Of a stretch of DNA of 64,000 bases, positions 26,201 through 34,813 are shown piece by piece (position 1 is the first letter of the stretch; each line of letters begins with the position of its first letter). The position numbers and the translations under genes were made by a program. The DNA comes from Abditibacterium sp. (GTDB lineage: Bacteria > Armatimonadota > Abditibacteriia > Abditibacteriales > Abditibacteriaceae): assembly GCA_030448265.1 (NCBI GenBank), contig JAUJNG010000009.1:62001-126000 (forward strand), read 5' to 3'. The notes below the pieces were generated by a model, which made no database searches, was not told where the DNA came from, and saw only the letters and a program-made list of their open reading frames with translations.

Positions 26201-26503
26201 CAGACGAAGTTCGAGGTTTTCACCGGCCAGGGGCGCGCCCGCGAAACCAAAGCCTCTGGCGGCCACCACGATGCGGCCCACTGGCTTTTTCGCATCGGGC
26301 TTGACGGGCAGCGAAAACGTCGCCGTTCCGTTGGCATCCGTCGCGGCTTCGGGAATGAGTTTGTCGCCCTGCCCCCAGGTCTGCACTTTGACCAGGGCGT
26401 TGGGAAGTGGCGCACCGGCGGCGTCGAGGACGCGCACCACGACCGGATTTTGCGCCCAGACGGGCGCGGCGAAGAGCAAAAAGGTGAGAAGAAGCGGTTT
26501 CAT
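23240..26503 (-). CDS. large secreted protein with carboxypeptidase-regulatory-like domains
   Basis: 1087 aa from ATG 26503. Signal peptide MKPLLLTFLLFAAPVWAQ. About the first 600 residues are repeated Ig-like carboxypeptidase-regulatory/CNA-B type modules with phrases such as VLDEAGKPVEGAVV, VLDVEGKPLPKTEVWAMPVP, DAAGRFTLRVVPGNYKV and VVAPDGAPLEGVQVSATF. The C-terminal 450 residues are alpha-helical and repeat-like (AALEKWDGKTGVPALIGAAE, ARRVKSDYHRAQALANAARF), possibly a HEAT/TPR-like solenoid. Probably cell-surface or periplasmic. No catalytic motif seen. Confidence 0.75.
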   Translation of the reverse strand: MKPLLLTFLLFAAPVWAQNPVVVRVLDAAGAPLPNALVKVQTWGQGDKLIPEAATDANGTATFSLPVKPDAKKPVGRIVVAARGFGFAGAPLAGENLELRLEKGATWRGKVLDEAGKPVEGAVVSVSGVKPDGDWEGAVWLIGEKIPALYTAKSGADGSFQIEDVPATMGLTYGVKHPRFAVAVGRDVAASREEIIKLVPGGGIRGRVLDVEGKPLPKTEVWAMPVPRDEGGNRAVTDENGNFNLESLAAGQFRVGAQVPDDAKFVLPQSQMVTVATGKISDVSDLRAVTGVEIRGIVREAATQKPLAGAGMIAQQTNDTSAYNTSDAAGRFTLRVVPGNYKVYVSGVPTGYLRPTAQQSVEVGEAAPREVVFELQKTATIRGVMVDEAGKPFAARLKVDHFEEIISDADGKWEYTLRSSEALRMGGGEDETGYFEVVSPDKIETSERGPVTVKVRKLAWNTVSGRVVAPDGAPLEGVQVSATFYVPLGGGVSTSATRTATSDAQGRFVLPKIREGRGLKINGKKAGLAFQSGGEVTKTGANWTASDLVFAALDRTIEGTTAPGARVVAAGREVVADGGGKFRFEGLPSGDVMVFAAKDGQFGAQLNAAERIELRKQELQGVDEALAREIWREVVGDAQGKDFYALDWVRMRLAAGGDGFEARLQNARTANNRDMAFLAALEKWDGKTGVPALIGAAEEIKAPDIRLYAFLSAAQKSEDKVLGARALEEAETVLDTAAKEAWWREMNLYRAAVVAEKFEGEKAGSLALNRAIAYTLKNHGEKSVSTGRQNQIGRDEMFRIQAPVVAQGSPALLRQLFEAIEPGSGYDIWARAEAIPVVAKTHGAEAALPFLDELEKMPEPAQGGERQISAMKPESAFGTAVRPVIEIMGRTSPDAALALARRVKSDYHRAQALANAARFQTGETAAKLWREAVEGARAEQAPRFASQAWEIDPKLGAELFEIARLRIEGESKNEWMDDRLWPTFAFYYARVDAAGARLILEREWGQAIERKTQGQTLQAFARAMTPIDGRRAWEMARQIPVEDKNFWSLEARRKIGQYLAASEEQRRDFPFDRWGATDTWSPGDEDW

Positions 26504-26516
26504 GCTGATGCCTCGC

Positions 26517-26628
26517 CCCGCCATTGAAATGGCGGGCTACTGGTAACTGTCCGCCTTCGCGGACAACGCGACTGTTTGGTTTCGGCGCAGGCCGAAAGTT
26601 GTTGGCAGCCCGCCATTTCAATGGCGGG
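26517..26628. repeat. multi-hairpin palindrome, family A
   Basis: Outer arms 26517-26538 and 26607-26628 are perfect complements, each self-folding as CGCCAT-TGAA-ATGGCG. Inner hairpins are GTCCGC-CTTC-GCGGAC and TTCGGC-GCAG-GCCGAA. The right arm touches the stop codon of the M16 peptidase gene. Confidence 0.95.
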
Positions 26629-27900
26629 TCATTCCACGTCAATTTCCAGCTTCATCCCTTCCGAAAGCGGCCCAATCGCGGCGAAATTCATCAGTTCGGG
26701 CACGAACATCTCGCGCGCGACAACGCGCACTTCATCGAGGGTCACCGCTTCGATTTTACGCAGCGTTTCGGGCGTCGAGATCTGGCGTCCGAAATACAAT
26801 TCGTTGCGCGCGATGCGGCCCATTTGCGCGCTCGAACTCTCCTCGCCGAGCAGCAAATTGACGCGCGCCATCTGCTTGGCGCGCTTGAGTTCTGAGGCCC
26901 TCACGCCCTCGCTTTTCACTTTGCGAAGCTCTTTGCCAATCAGTTGCGCGGTTTTGGCGGCGTTTTGCGGCGCGACCGAAGTCTCGACGGCCCAGTAGCC
27001 CGTGGCGCGGTAGGATTGGCTCATGCCACCAATTGAATAGCACAGCCCGCGTTTTTCGCGCACTTCCTGGAACAGGCGCGACGAATAGCCGCCGGTCATG
27101 ATCGAATCGAGCGCCCAGGCTGCGAAGCGTCTGGGGTCGTCGTAGGCGTAGGCGCGCGTGCCGATGACGAGGTGGGCGCCCTCGGTTTCGTCGCGCAAAA
27201 CCGTGTGATGCGCCGCGACTTTGGGCGTAGCGGGCGCGGCGGCGTTGCTTTTGGCGTCGCCTGGCAAATCGCACAGCCACTTTTGCGCCATTTTGACGAT
27301 TTTCTCGTGCCGCACATTGCCCACCGCCACCAAAACCGTGCGCTGCGGTGCGTAGAAGCGGCCCATGAAGCGCTGCAAATCGGCGACTTCCAACCGTTCG
27401 ACGCTCTGGGGCGCGCCTAAAATGGGCCGTCCCCAGCGCGATTTTTCCCACATCGCCGACAAAAACAGGTCTTCGACGCGCTCTTCGGGCGTGTCCTCGA
27501 CGGCGCGGATCTCTTCCAGAATCACGCCTTTTTCGATTTCGAGCAAATCAGCATCGAGCGCGGGCTGCGTCGCGAATTCGCACAAAAGTTCGAGCGCGGG
27601 CGCGATGTCGTCGCTGAGGACTTTGACGTAATAACAGACGAACTCGCGCTCGGTAAAAGCGTTCATCCCGCCGCCCAAAACGTCCATTTGCGCGGCGATT
27701 TGGGTCATGCTGCGTCGTTTGGTGCCCTTGAACACCATGTGTTCGAGCAGATGCGCCAGACCGGTTTCGCGCGCAGTTTCAAAAAGCGAACCGGCCTGAA
27801 TCCACAGGCCCAGAGTCGCGGAAGAGACGCCGTCGTGATGCTCGGTGAGAACGCGCAGGCCGCCAGGAAGCGTGGTTTTTTGAAAAGGGGAATCGGTCAT
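26629..27900 (-). CDS. M16-family zinc peptidase
   Basis: 423 aa from ATG 27900. The inverted zinc motif HLLEH is at 50-54 with the distal glutamate in EEIRAVEDTPEERVEDL. The C-terminal half is the inactive M16 domain with the R/Y substrate region (GGYSSRLFQEVREKRGLCYS). This is the processing-peptidase (PqqL/YmxG-like) type, probably a homodimer. Exact substrate unknown. Confidence 0.93.
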   Translation of the reverse strand: MTDSPFQKTTLPGGLRVLTEHHDGVSSATLGLWIQAGSLFETARETGLAHLLEHMVFKGTKRRSMTQIAAQMDVLGGGMNAFTEREFVCYYVKVLSDDIAPALELLCEFATQPALDADLLEIEKGVILEEIRAVEDTPEERVEDLFLSAMWEKSRWGRPILGAPQSVERLEVADLQRFMGRFYAPQRTVLVAVGNVRHEKIVKMAQKWLCDLPGDAKSNAAAPATPKVAAHHTVLRDETEGAHLVIGTRAYAYDDPRRFAAWALDSIMTGGYSSRLFQEVREKRGLCYSIGGMSQSYRATGYWAVETSVAPQNAAKTAQLIGKELRKVKSEGVRASELKRAKQMARVNLLLGEESSSAQMGRIARNELYFGRQISTPETLRKIEAVTLDEVRVVAREMFVPELMNFAAIGPLSEGMKLEIDVE

Positions 27901-28008
27901 GGGGACGCTTAAAGTATGATGCGATTGGCGGTTTCTCACCGGATTTAGGGAGTTCGTCGCTGCCCCAATTTAATCAAGGGCGCGGCTCCTTCTAAACTCA
28001 GTTTTAGG

Positions 28009-28416
28009 TTATTCAATCTTTATTTCGTTCGTCTGCCTTGGGGTGATGCTAAAACGCTTAATACCTCGTTCTTCTGCTATCTTCCACTCGATCTTCCCGT
28101 AAATAGTCGCAGCTCTCTTCTGCTCAATTTCACATACAGTAACTCCAGGTGTAGAGCCGATTTTCGCAGCAAAGCCAGAAATGGGGTGCAAGACGTCCCG
28201 CTTGTTTCCTTTGATATAGACCTTGGCTTCCAATGTTTCCATCCTACTATTGCTCACGGGGACTACAACCGCGTAATGGGGATTATTTTGTCGAGATACA
28301 AGGATGATTTCTCCTATAACGGGGGTATTGCGAGGCTGGGGTTTGCTTTCGAATACGCCTGTGCATCCTGCACAGCACAAAAGTGACAATAAAACAAACA
28401 ACCAGAGGAAGCGCAT
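28009..28416 (-). CDS. small lipoprotein of unknown function
   Basis: 135 aa from ATG 28416. Signal peptide MRFLWLFVLLSLLCCAGC with a lipobox-like LCCAGC, so lipidation at one of the cysteines is likely. The mature part is beta-rich (GEIILVSRQNNPHYAVVVPV). GC content is clearly lower than that of the adjoining ribosomal genes. It follows the rpsI terminator, so it is probably separately transcribed. No family recognised. Confidence 0.6.
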   Translation of the reverse strand: MRFLWLFVLLSLLCCAGCTGVFESKPQPRNTPVIGEIILVSRQNNPHYAVVVPVSNSRMETLEAKVYIKGNKRDVLHPISGFAAKIGSTPGVTVCEIEQKRAATIYGKIEWKIAEERGIKRFSITPRQTNEIKIE

Positions 28417-28441
28417 AATTTTACCTGACAGCGACAAATCA

Positions 28442-28486
28442 CTCGAAAAACAAAAAACCGCAGTCGGAAATTCCGACTGCGGTTTG
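28442..28486 (-). terminator. intrinsic terminator after rpsI
   Basis: On the minus strand AAACCGCAGTCGGAA pairs with TTCCGACTGCGGTTT and is followed by a T-rich tail (28442-28456). It marks the end of the ribosomal-protein cluster. Confidence 0.93.
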
Positions 28487-28500
28487 AAGTTTGTCTGATT

Positions 28501-28887
28501 CTAACGCTTCGAGAACTGGAAGCCGCGACGGGCGCGTTTGCGACCGTATTTCTTGCGTTCTTTGACGCGCGGATCGCGGGTGAGCGAGCCGATTTCGCGC
28601 AAATCGCCGCGAAACTCTTCGTTGAACAAAACCAGCGCTTTGGCGATGCCGTGACGGACGGCGCCCGCCTGTCCAGTCGTGCCGCCGCCTTTGGCGAAGG
28701 CTTTGATGTCAAATTGCTGTTCGCCAGTGAGGGCGAGAGGAGAGCGCAGATGCTGCTGCAACATGACGCGGGGGAAGTATTCCTCGACGGATTTGCCGTT
28801 GACGGTGATGGTGCCCGTTCCTGGCGTGAGCCAGACGCGCGCGATAGCGTCTTTGCGCTTGCCGGTGCCGTAAAAAGTGTCTGCCAT
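28501..28887 (-). CDS. rpsI: 30S ribosomal protein S9
   Basis: 128 aa. [16 protein letters not shown] at the N-terminus and the diagnostic C-terminal tail [17 protein letters not shown], whose end reaches the P-site tRNA. Usual length. It pairs with rplM as in most bacteria. A half-element of the AAGGCTAAAGGATG repeat lies in the 66-bp spacer to rplM. Confidence 0.98.
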   Translation of the reverse strand: MADTFYGTGKRKDAIARVWLTPGTGTITVNGKSVEEYFPRVMLQQHLRSPLALTGEQQFDIKAFAKGGGTTGQAGAVRHGIAKALVLFNEEFRGDLREIGSLTRDPRVKERKKYGRKRARRGFQFSKR

Positions 28888-28892
28888 GATAG

Positions 28893-28928
28893 TAAAGGAT
28901 AAAGGCTAAAGGATGAAGGCTAAAGGTT
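28893..28928. repeat. half-copy of the AAGGCTAAAGGATGAAGG repeat
   Basis: AAAGGATAAAGGCTAAAGGA with a further AAGGCTAAAGG unit matches one arm of the palindromes at 33643 and 49641, but the second arm is missing. Confidence 0.75.
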
Positions 28929-28953
28929 AAATTCAGCTTTCCAATCTCTACTT

Positions 28954-29412
28954 TTAGCCGCCCAGATTCTCCAATGTGAGCGGTTGCGGGTTTTGCGCCG
29001 CGTGAGGGTGAGTCGTGCCCGCGTAAACGTGAAGTTTGCGGATTTGCTGGCGGCCCAGAGTGCCTTTGGGGAGCATTCCCCACACCGCTTCTTCCAAAAC
29101 GCGGCGCGGATTGGTTTCGAGAAGCGTTCTGGCGTCGACTTTGGTCATCGAGCCTGGGCGCGTCGTGGTGCGATAGTAGATTTTATCTTCCAGTTTCGCA
29201 CCCTTAAAAACGACTTTCTCCGCGTTCAAAACGATGATGAAATCGCCGGTATCGAGCGACGGAGTAAAAGTCGGCTTGTGCTTGCCGCGCAAAATATGCG
29301 CGATGCGCGACGCCAGACGGCCAACGGTTTGGCCCTCGGCGTCCACGACATACCAGTTCCGCTGCACATCGCCGGACTTGGCATGATAACTTTTCTGTTG
29401 AAGTGTTGCCAT
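28954..29412 (-). CDS. rplM: 50S ribosomal protein L13
   Basis: 152 aa from ATG 29412, which overlaps the truA stop (TGATG). [40 protein letters not shown] and [20 protein letters not shown] are characteristic. Early assembly protein of the large subunit. Translationally coupled to truA. Confidence 0.98.
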   Translation of the reverse strand: MATLQQKSYHAKSGDVQRNWYVVDAEGQTVGRLASRIAHILRGKHKPTFTPSLDTGDFIIVLNAEKVVFKGAKLEDKIYYRTTTRPGSMTKVDARTLLETNPRRVLEEAVWGMLPKGTLGRQQIRKLHVYAGTTHPHAAQNPQPLTLENLGG

Positions 29413-30167
29413 CAGTAATTCACCTGCACCAGGCACAGTCCCTGCGGCGGCGCCGGTGGCGGACACTTTGTTCTGTCCAATCCCTCCGTGAGCCAACGCA
29501 CGTCCTCGCCCGTTATGTGGCCTCGTCCGGCCTCGATCAGCGCGCCTACAATGTTACGCACCATTTGATATAAAAAAGCGTCCGCCTCGATTTCGATTTC
29601 GATTAATTGCGAATCGAACGCTTCAGTTCTCCGAATTTCCAGCCGCTTGATTTCTCGAATCGTGGTCGGCGCGGGACTTCCCGCACTTTGCCACGCCTTA
29701 AAATCGCGCTTCCCGATGAGCGGCAGGGCCGCTTCGCGCATCGCTTCGATTTCTAAATCGTCGCGGATGTTCGCCGCGATGGTTCGCAGCATCGGGTTTT
29801 GCGTCTTCGCCTGTTCGATGCGATAACGATAAATCCGACTTTTCGCCGAAAAACGCGGATGAAAATCGCTTTCCACTTCGCGCGCGTCTCGCGTTCGCAC
29901 CGAATTTTCAAGCACCGCGTTGAGCGCCAGAGGCACTCTTTCGATGGGAAGCGATTCGTTTTCGGTTGAAAACTTCCCGACTTGTGCCGTCGCGTGAACT
30001 CCGGCATCGGTTCGTCCCGCCAAAACAACTGGCGTTGGAACTTTGAAAACCCTTTCGAGAGCGCGTTCGAGTTCACCTTGAACGCTGCGCCCGTTGCTCT
30101 GTCGCTGCGACCCGCAAAACGCGCCGCCATCGTAGGCAACGAGAAAAGCGATGTGTCGCAACGCCAT
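29412..30167 (-). CDS. truA: tRNA pseudouridine synthase A
   Basis: 251 aa. The catalytic Asp is D54 in [10 protein letters not shown]; further conserved blocks are [20 protein letters not shown] and [20 protein letters not shown]. It modifies uridines 38-40 in the tRNA anticodon arm. It lies 5 bp after rplQ and overlaps rplM, the common rplQ-truA-rplM-rpsI order. Confidence 0.97.
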   Translation of the reverse strand: MALRHIAFLVAYDGGAFCGSQRQSNGRSVQGELERALERVFKVPTPVVLAGRTDAGVHATAQVGKFSTENESLPIERVPLALNAVLENSVRTRDAREVESDFHPRFSAKSRIYRYRIEQAKTQNPMLRTIAANIRDDLEIEAMREAALPLIGKRDFKAWQSAGSPAPTTIREIKRLEIRRTEAFDSQLIEIEIEADAFLYQMVRNIVGALIEAGRGHITGEDVRWLTEGLDRTKCPPPAPPQGLCLVQVNY

Positions 30168-30172
30168 TCGCG

Positions 30173-30661
30173 TTACTCAACCAACAGCAAAACCGCCTGC
30201 GGAGCCGCGTCGCCGCGACGGGCGGGCATTTTCACGATGCGGGTGTAGCCGCCGTTGCCGCCAGGCGCGTCTTTGGCGCGGCCCGCGTAGCGCGGCGCGA
30301 TGTCGGTGAAGAGTTTTTCCAGAATTTCGCGTTCGGGATGCGGCATTTCGCGCCACTTTTTCACCGTCACGCTTTTGCGAACCGCGAACGGATTGCTTTC
30401 TTTGCGCTTGGCGAATTTTTCCTTGCTTTCCGAAGGAATCGGCGGCTTCTGGATGTAACGCTCGACCATCTGACGATTAGCCACCGTATCCACTTTAGCG
30501 CGCGTGATGAGTTTTTCGGCCAGCGAACGCACTTCTTTGGCGCGCGCTTCAGTTGTCACGACGCGCTCGTGCATGAATAAGGCTTGAACTTGATTTTTAA
30601 GAAGCGCCATCCGCTGATCGGTGGGTTTGTTCAGCTTGCGCTTGCCAACTTTATGTCGCAT
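30173..30661 (-). CDS. rplQ: 50S ribosomal protein L17 with internal insertion
   Basis: 162 aa. The N-terminus (MRHKVGKRKLNKPTDQRMAL) and C-terminus (GGYTRIVKMPARRGDAAPQA) are typical, but usual L17 is about 115-130 aa. The extra ~35-40 residues fall around 70-110 (PPIPSESKEKFAKRKESNPF and onward, Lys/Arg-rich). Position near the tunnel exit is known for the family; the role of the insertion is unknown. Confidence 0.96.
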   Translation of the reverse strand: MRHKVGKRKLNKPTDQRMALLKNQVQALFMHERVVTTEARAKEVRSLAEKLITRAKVDTVANRQMVERYIQKPPIPSESKEKFAKRKESNPFAVRKSVTVKKWREMPHPEREILEKLFTDIAPRYAGRAKDAPGGNGGYTRIVKMPARRGDAAPQAVLLLVE

Positions 30662-30713
30662 TGGAGTCTCCGAATCGAGAGGCGAGAAGCATTTCGCCTC
30701 TCAATTCTCGTTT

Positions 30714-31694
30714 CTAAATATTGTATTCCTCGGCATCGGAAGTCGCCGGCGGGCGCAGTCCGAGATTGTATTCCACGAGTTTGTCTTTCACTTCGTCCAG
30801 CGATTTCTGGCCGAAGTTGCGGATGTTCATCAACTCTTCCTCGGTGTAGCCGGAGAGTTCTTCCAGGGTTTCGATGCCCTGGCGCTTGAGGCAGTTGTAA
30901 GTGCGGTTGGAGAAATCGAGGTCGTCGATCTTGATGTCGCGGGCGCGGTTTTGCGCGGGCGCGGCGCCATCGAGCGGCATGATTTCCACATCGCCCTCCA
31001 GACCGGAAAACAAACCGAGATATTGAGTCAAAATCGCCGACGCACTCGCCAGCGCCGCGCCAGGCGAGAGCGCGCCGTTGGTGAAGATTTCGATAACGAG
31101 TTTGTCCAGATCAGTCTGCTGGCCGGAGCGCGTCGGCTCGACAAAGTAGTTGACGCGCGTGACGGGCGAATAAATCGCGTCCACCGGAATCGTTCCGATG
31201 GTTTTGGAGCGTTCCTGCATCCCCGACGGCACATAACCGACGCCGCCTTCGATGGTCAGAACCGCGTCGAAACGCGCTTCTCCCTTGGAAAGCGTGCAAA
31301 TTGGTTTTTCGGGCGAGATGATCTGCACGCCCGACGGCAACTGCACATCGGCGCCGGTGACACGGCCTTCGCCGACTTTGTCGATGCGCGCCGCGACGGG
31401 GCCATCCAAACGGCCATTGACCGAGCGGATGCTGATTTCTTTGAGGTTGAGCACGATTTCCATCATGTCCTCGACAACGCCTGGCATGGTCGAAAATTCG
31501 TGCTGCACGCCCTGCACCTGCACGGCGGTGATGGCAACGCCCTCGATGGAGGAGAGCAAAACGCGACGCAGCGACGCGCCCAAGGTGTGGCCGTAGCCTT
31601 TGGGGAGCGGCTGAACAGTGAATTTGGCGTAACGATCCGTGGCGCCCGCAGCAGCCTGCACGCGCGGCGGGTTCCCGATGTGGGTATTGAGCAT
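30714..31694 (-). CDS. rpoA: RNA polymerase alpha subunit
   Basis: 326 aa from ATG 31694. N-terminal dimerisation domain (GYGHTLGASLRRVLLSSIEG) and C-terminal domain with the helix-hairpin-helix region IETLEELSGYTEEELMNIRN. Usual length and usual place between rpsD and rplQ. A family A palindrome lies in the spacer upstream. Confidence 0.98.
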   Translation of the reverse strand: MLNTHIGNPPRVQAAAGATDRYAKFTVQPLPKGYGHTLGASLRRVLLSSIEGVAITAVQVQGVQHEFSTMPGVVEDMMEIVLNLKEISIRSVNGRLDGPVAARIDKVGEGRVTGADVQLPSGVQIISPEKPICTLSKGEARFDAVLTIEGGVGYVPSGMQERSKTIGTIPVDAIYSPVTRVNYFVEPTRSGQQTDLDKLVIEIFTNGALSPGAALASASAILTQYLGLFSGLEGDVEIMPLDGAAPAQNRARDIKIDDLDFSNRTYNCLKRQGIETLEELSGYTEEELMNIRNFGQKSLDEVKDKLVEYNLGLRPPATSDAEEYNI

Positions 31695-31768
31695 GGTCAA
31701 AATGGGTGGGTGTTTCCGTGTCCCTTGGGCCGCCAAAGCCCGATTTCGCAGTGAATGGGTTCACCGCA

Positions 31769-31868
31769 GCAGCGAATAAATTCGCCGCAAAACAAAGGAA
31801 AGTCCGCCTTCGCGGACTAACCCGCGAAGGCAGGTTTTGCCATCCTTTGCGGCGAATTTATTCGCTGC
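31769..31868. repeat. multi-hairpin palindrome, family A
   Basis: Outer arms 31769-31791 and 31846-31868 pair perfectly and contain GCGAA-TAAA-TTCGC hairpins. Inner hairpin GTCCGC-CTTC-GCGGAC is the same as in 26517-26628. It begins 3 bp from the rpsD stop codon. Confidence 0.95.
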
Positions 31869-31871
31869 CCT

Positions 31872-32489
31872 TTAGCGCGAGTAAAATTCGACGATGAACA
31901 GGTCGTTGATGCCAGGTTCGGCGTCTTCGCGGCGCGGCAGGCTGGCGATGGTGCCCGACAAATTCGCCGCATCGAACGAAATCCAGCCTGGCACGCGATT
32001 GCGCTGCGCGCCGCCTTCGGCCATCTCTTTAAAATAAGTGCGGTTGCGGCTCTGGGGGCGAACCGAAATGGTCTGGCCGACTTTCACGATGTAAGACGCG
32101 ATGTCGGTCTTGTGGCCATCGACCATGATGTGCCCGTGATTGACGAGCTGGCGAGCCTGAGCGCGCGTCGCCGCGAGGCCCATGCGATAAACCACGTTAT
32201 CCAGACGGCGCTCCAACAGCGAGAAGAAGTTGGCGCCGGTTTCGCCGGTCTGCCGCTTGGCTTCTTCAAAAGTGCGGCGAAACTGCTTTTCGAGCAGCCC
32301 GTAAATGTAGCGCGCTTTCTGTTTTTCCTGCAATCGGACTGAATAGTCGGACTGTTTTTTATTGGTCGCGGTATGACCGTGCATACCTGGCGGAGTGGGA
32401 CGCTTTTTGAGGATGCGTTCGCCCTTCTCCGAGATGCCGAAACCAAGGCGGCGACTCACTTTTCCAACGGGGCCTCTATATCGAGCCAT
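31872..32489 (-). CDS. rpsD: 30S ribosomal protein S4
   Basis: 205 aa from ATG 32489 with AAAGGAAA ahead. [14 protein letters not shown], the S4 RNA-binding domain [20 protein letters not shown] and [10 protein letters not shown] are present. The N-terminus lacks the four zinc cysteines, so this is the cysteine-free form. S4 nucleates 30S assembly and often represses the alpha operon. Confidence 0.98.
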   Translation of the reverse strand: MARYRGPVGKVSRRLGFGISEKGERILKKRPTPPGMHGHTATNKKQSDYSVRLQEKQKARYIYGLLEKQFRRTFEEAKRQTGETGANFFSLLERRLDNVVYRMGLAATRAQARQLVNHGHIMVDGHKTDIASYIVKVGQTISVRPQSRNRTYFKEMAEGGAQRNRVPGWISFDAANLSGTIASLPRREDAEPGINDLFIVEFYSR

Positions 32490-32523
32490 AATTGTTTCCT
32501 TTGGGGTGATGCAGTTGTGTTTA

Positions 32524-32632
32524 AAGCGATATGAAATCGCAGCCAACGAAATTGTCGGCCTTCGCCGACAGATTCGCAGTTGCGATGTCAACGAAGGTTG
32601 ACATTTTCGTTGGCTGCGATTTCATATCGCTT
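32524..32632. repeat. multi-hairpin palindrome, family A
   Basis: Outer arms 32524-32551 and 32605-32632 with GCGAT-ATGAA-ATCGC hairpins followed by AGCCAACGAAA. Inner hairpins are GTCGGC-CTTC-GCCGAC and GTCAAC-GAAG-GTTGAC; the GG/CC to AA/TT difference keeps both stems paired. It lies in the rpsD leader. Confidence 0.95.
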
Positions 32633-32710
32633 CATTTCACGTAACTCATCTTCCTTCTAAGTTCTAGGGGTTCCGAAAAGACGGGGCCGGAGCCGCCGTC
32701 CTTGTCACAG

Positions 32711-32753
32711 GCCAAAAAGTCGTGGGTGCTTGGTTACCCGCCCACGACTTGGC
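32711..32753 (-). terminator. possible terminator or attenuator between rpsK and rpsD
   Basis: On the minus strand AAGTCGTGGG pairs with CCCACGACTT and is followed by TTTGG. If active it would separate rpsM-rpsK from rpsD-rpoA-rplQ. Confidence 0.55.
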
Positions 32754-32789
32754 ACCTGCGACCGGTTAGGGTTTGAGTTTTTCAATCAA

Positions 32790-33173
32790 CTACACGCGGC
32801 GGCGCTTTTTGGGGCGGCAGCCGTTGTGCGGGATGGAGGTGACATCACGGATGGCGCCGACTTCGAGGCCGGAGCCTTGAATGGCGCGAATCGCGGTTTC
32901 ACGTCCCGAACCTGGGCCTTTGACGAAGATATCGACACGACGCATTCCGGCTTCGGCGGCGCGGCGCGCCACATTGGACGCGGCGACCTGGGCGGCGAAG
33001 GGCGTGCCCTTTTTGGTGCCCTTGAAGCCGACCGTGCCCGCCGACGACCAGCCGAACGAATTGCCCTCGCCATCGGTGATGGTGACGATAGTGTTGTTGA
33101 AGGTGCTTTGAATGTAGACCTGCCCTTTGGGAGCGGCCTTTTTCGCTTTGCGCGATTGACGTGGTTCTGGCAT
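32790..33173 (-). CDS. rpsK: 30S ribosomal protein S11
   Basis: 127 aa. [33 protein letters not shown] and the C-terminal [18 protein letters not shown] are diagnostic. Platform protein contacting the Shine-Dalgarno helix. A low-complexity palindrome separates it from rpsM. Confidence 0.98.
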   Translation of the reverse strand: MPEPRQSRKAKKAAPKGQVYIQSTFNNTIVTITDGEGNSFGWSSAGTVGFKGTKKGTPFAAQVAASNVARRAAEAGMRRVDIFVKGPGSGRETAIRAIQGSGLEVGAIRDVTSIPHNGCRPKKRRRV

Positions 33174-33192
33174 GATTGGGTTTCCAAGTCAG

Positions 33193-33252
33193 AAGGTTGG
33201 AAAGTTAGAAGGTTGAAAAGTATGAACCTTCCAACTTTTCAACTTTCCAACC
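33193..33252. repeat. low-complexity palindrome, GGTTGGAAAGTT type
   Basis: AGGTTGGAAAGTTAGAAGGT on the left pairs imperfectly with ACCTTCCAACTTTTCAACTT and TTCCAACCT on the right. It begins 3 bp after the rpsM stop codon. Confidence 0.85.
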
Positions 33253-33255
33253 TCT

Positions 33256-33630
33256 TTATTTCTTGGTGCGCTTGACGCCGACGGTTTTGCGCGGGCCTTT
33301 GCGAGTGCGTGCGTTGGTTTTGGTGCGCTGTCCGCGCACCGGAAGGCCGCGACGATGGCGCAAACCGCGATAGGACTGAATTTCCTGAAGTCGCCGGATG
33401 TCGCCGTTGACGGTGCGACGCAGATCGCCCTCGGTGCGATAATCGCGCTCGATGATCTCGCGCAAACGGGCGCTGTCGGCTTCCGACAGTTCGCGCACGC
33501 GCGGATTTTCGGTCAGACCGGCGGTTTCAACAATCTGTTTCGCCGTGGTCGGGCCGATGCCATAAATGTAGGTGAGTGCCGTTTCGAGCCGCTTGTCGCG
33601 GGGCAAATCAATTCCAGCAATTCGTGCCAT
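33256..33630 (-). CDS. rpsM: 30S ribosomal protein S13
   Basis: 124 aa. [33 protein letters not shown] helix-two-turn-helix and the basic tail [17 protein letters not shown]. Head protein contacting the P-site tRNA. First gene of the alpha-operon part, after rpmJ. Confidence 0.98.
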   Translation of the reverse strand: MARIAGIDLPRDKRLETALTYIYGIGPTTAKQIVETAGLTENPRVRELSEADSARLREIIERDYRTEGDLRRTVNGDIRRLQEIQSYRGLRHRRGLPVRGQRTKTNARTRKGPRKTVGVKRTKK

Positions 33631-33642
33631 GATGTTTTTTAC

Positions 33643-33723
33643 AAGGCTAAAGGATGAAGGCTAAAGGCTAAATTACTGCCAGTTACGGCCTGATTCAGCC
33701 TTTAGCCTTCATCCTTTAGCCTT
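33643..33723. repeat. palindrome of AAGGCTAAAGGATGAAGG type (family E)
   Basis: AAGGCTAAAGGATGAAGGCT (33643 on) pairs perfectly with AGCCTTCATCCTTTAGCCTT (ending 33723). It ends 5 bp from the rpmJ stop. A near-identical copy sits at 49641-49719. Confidence 0.93.
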
Positions 33724-33728
33724 TCCAG

Positions 33729-33845
33729 TTACCCCTGCCGTTGTTTGTGTTTTTTGACAGCGCTGCAAATCACCAGAATTTTTCCGTGACGACGGACAAT
33801 GCGGCAATTATCGCAGCGTTTTTTGACGGATGCGCGGACTTGCAT
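33729..33845 (-). CDS. rpmJ: 50S ribosomal protein L36
   Basis: 38 aa: starts [20 protein letters not shown], with zinc ligands C11, C14, C27 and H33. This is the zinc-binding (C+) form of L36. Too short for ordinary gene calling but in the canonical place between infA and rpsM. Confidence 0.96.
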   Translation of the reverse strand: MQVRASVKKRCDNCRIVRRHGKILVICSAVKKHKQRQG

Positions 33846-33871
33846 GATATTTTTCTCCGGTTGGGCTGGGT

Positions 33872-34090
33872 TTACTTGTAACGGTAAAGAATGCGTCCCC
33901 GCGACAGGTCGTTGACGTTGAGTTCGAGCAGAACTCGGTCACCGGTCAGAATTTTGATGTAATTCCGCCGCATCCGGCCCGAAATATGAGCCAGAACTTT
34001 GTGTTCATTATCCAATTCGACGCGAAACGTCGCGTTCGGCAAGGTCTCGATCACGCGTCCCTCGACTTCAACCCCATTTTCTTTCGCCAT
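33872..34090 (-). CDS. infA: translation initiation factor IF-1
   Basis: 72 aa, the standard length. [20 protein letters not shown] and [19 protein letters not shown] show the OB fold that binds the 30S A site. It lies between adk and rpmJ; the methionine aminopeptidase gene often found before it is absent. Confidence 0.98.
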   Translation of the reverse strand: MAKENGVEVEGRVIETLPNATFRVELDNEHKVLAHISGRMRRNYIKILTGDRVLLELNVNDLSRGRILYRYK

Positions 34091-34168
34091 AATACTTTTG
34101 TTTTTGTTGCGGCACCAAGCTGTGATTATGATGCCAAATTCACGGCTTGCGCCAAGGGGATAACTTTA

Positions 34169-34813
34169 TCATTCCCGCTTCAACTCCGCAAGCAGTCTTT
34201 CCAAAATTTCCTGCGGCGCTCCCACGCCGTCCACCCGCGTCAATTTCTCGCGCTCTTCATAAAACTTCAAAACCGGCGCCGTGATGCGATGATAGACGGT
34301 CAAACGATGCCTTACGGTTGAAGGCGTGTCGTCCTCGCGCACGCTCAAAATGCCGCGACACACATCGCAAATGCCCGCGACCTGCGGCGGCTTGAATTTG
34401 AGATGGTAAATCGCGCCGCACGAGTTGCACAGCAGCCGCCCGACGGCGCGCTCCACGATGTCACTGTCCGGCACGTCAATCAAAAACGCGCCGTCGAGCG
34501 GCCTTTCCAACTCTTCGAGCGCCGTTTCGAGCGCGCCCGCCTGGTCGATGGTGCGCGGGTAGCCGTCGAGAACGAACTTCCTTGCATCCGGTCGCGCCAG
34601 GCGCTCGCGCATCAGCGCATTGGTCACTTCGTCGGGAACGAGATTGCCGTGCGCGATATATTCGTTGGCCAGCAGTCCCAGTTCGGTTTCGTCGGCGATT
34701 TCGGCGCGGAATAAATCGCCGGTCGCAATGTGCGCCGCGCCCGTTTTCGCGGCGATTTTCACGGCCTGGGTGCCTTTGCCGCTCCCTGGCGGGCCTAAGA
34801 GAACGATTCTCAT
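34169..34813 (-). CDS. adk: adenylate kinase
   Basis: 214 aa. P-loop GPPGSGKGTQ at 7-16, TGDLFR, LDGYPRT, and a zinc-binding lid with C129, C132, C149 and C152. It converts AMP and ATP to two ADP. Usually directly after secY; here three small foreign-looking genes intervene, and its ATG overlaps the end of the nucleotidyltransferase gene by 4 bp. Confidence 0.98.
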   Translation of the reverse strand: MRIVLLGPPGSGKGTQAVKIAAKTGAAHIATGDLFRAEIADETELGLLANEYIAHGNLVPDEVTNALMRERLARPDARKFVLDGYPRTIDQAGALETALEELERPLDGAFLIDVPDSDIVERAVGRLLCNSCGAIYHLKFKPPQVAGICDVCRGILSVREDDTPSTVRHRLTVYHRITAPVLKFYEEREKLTRVDGVGAPQEILERLLAELKRE

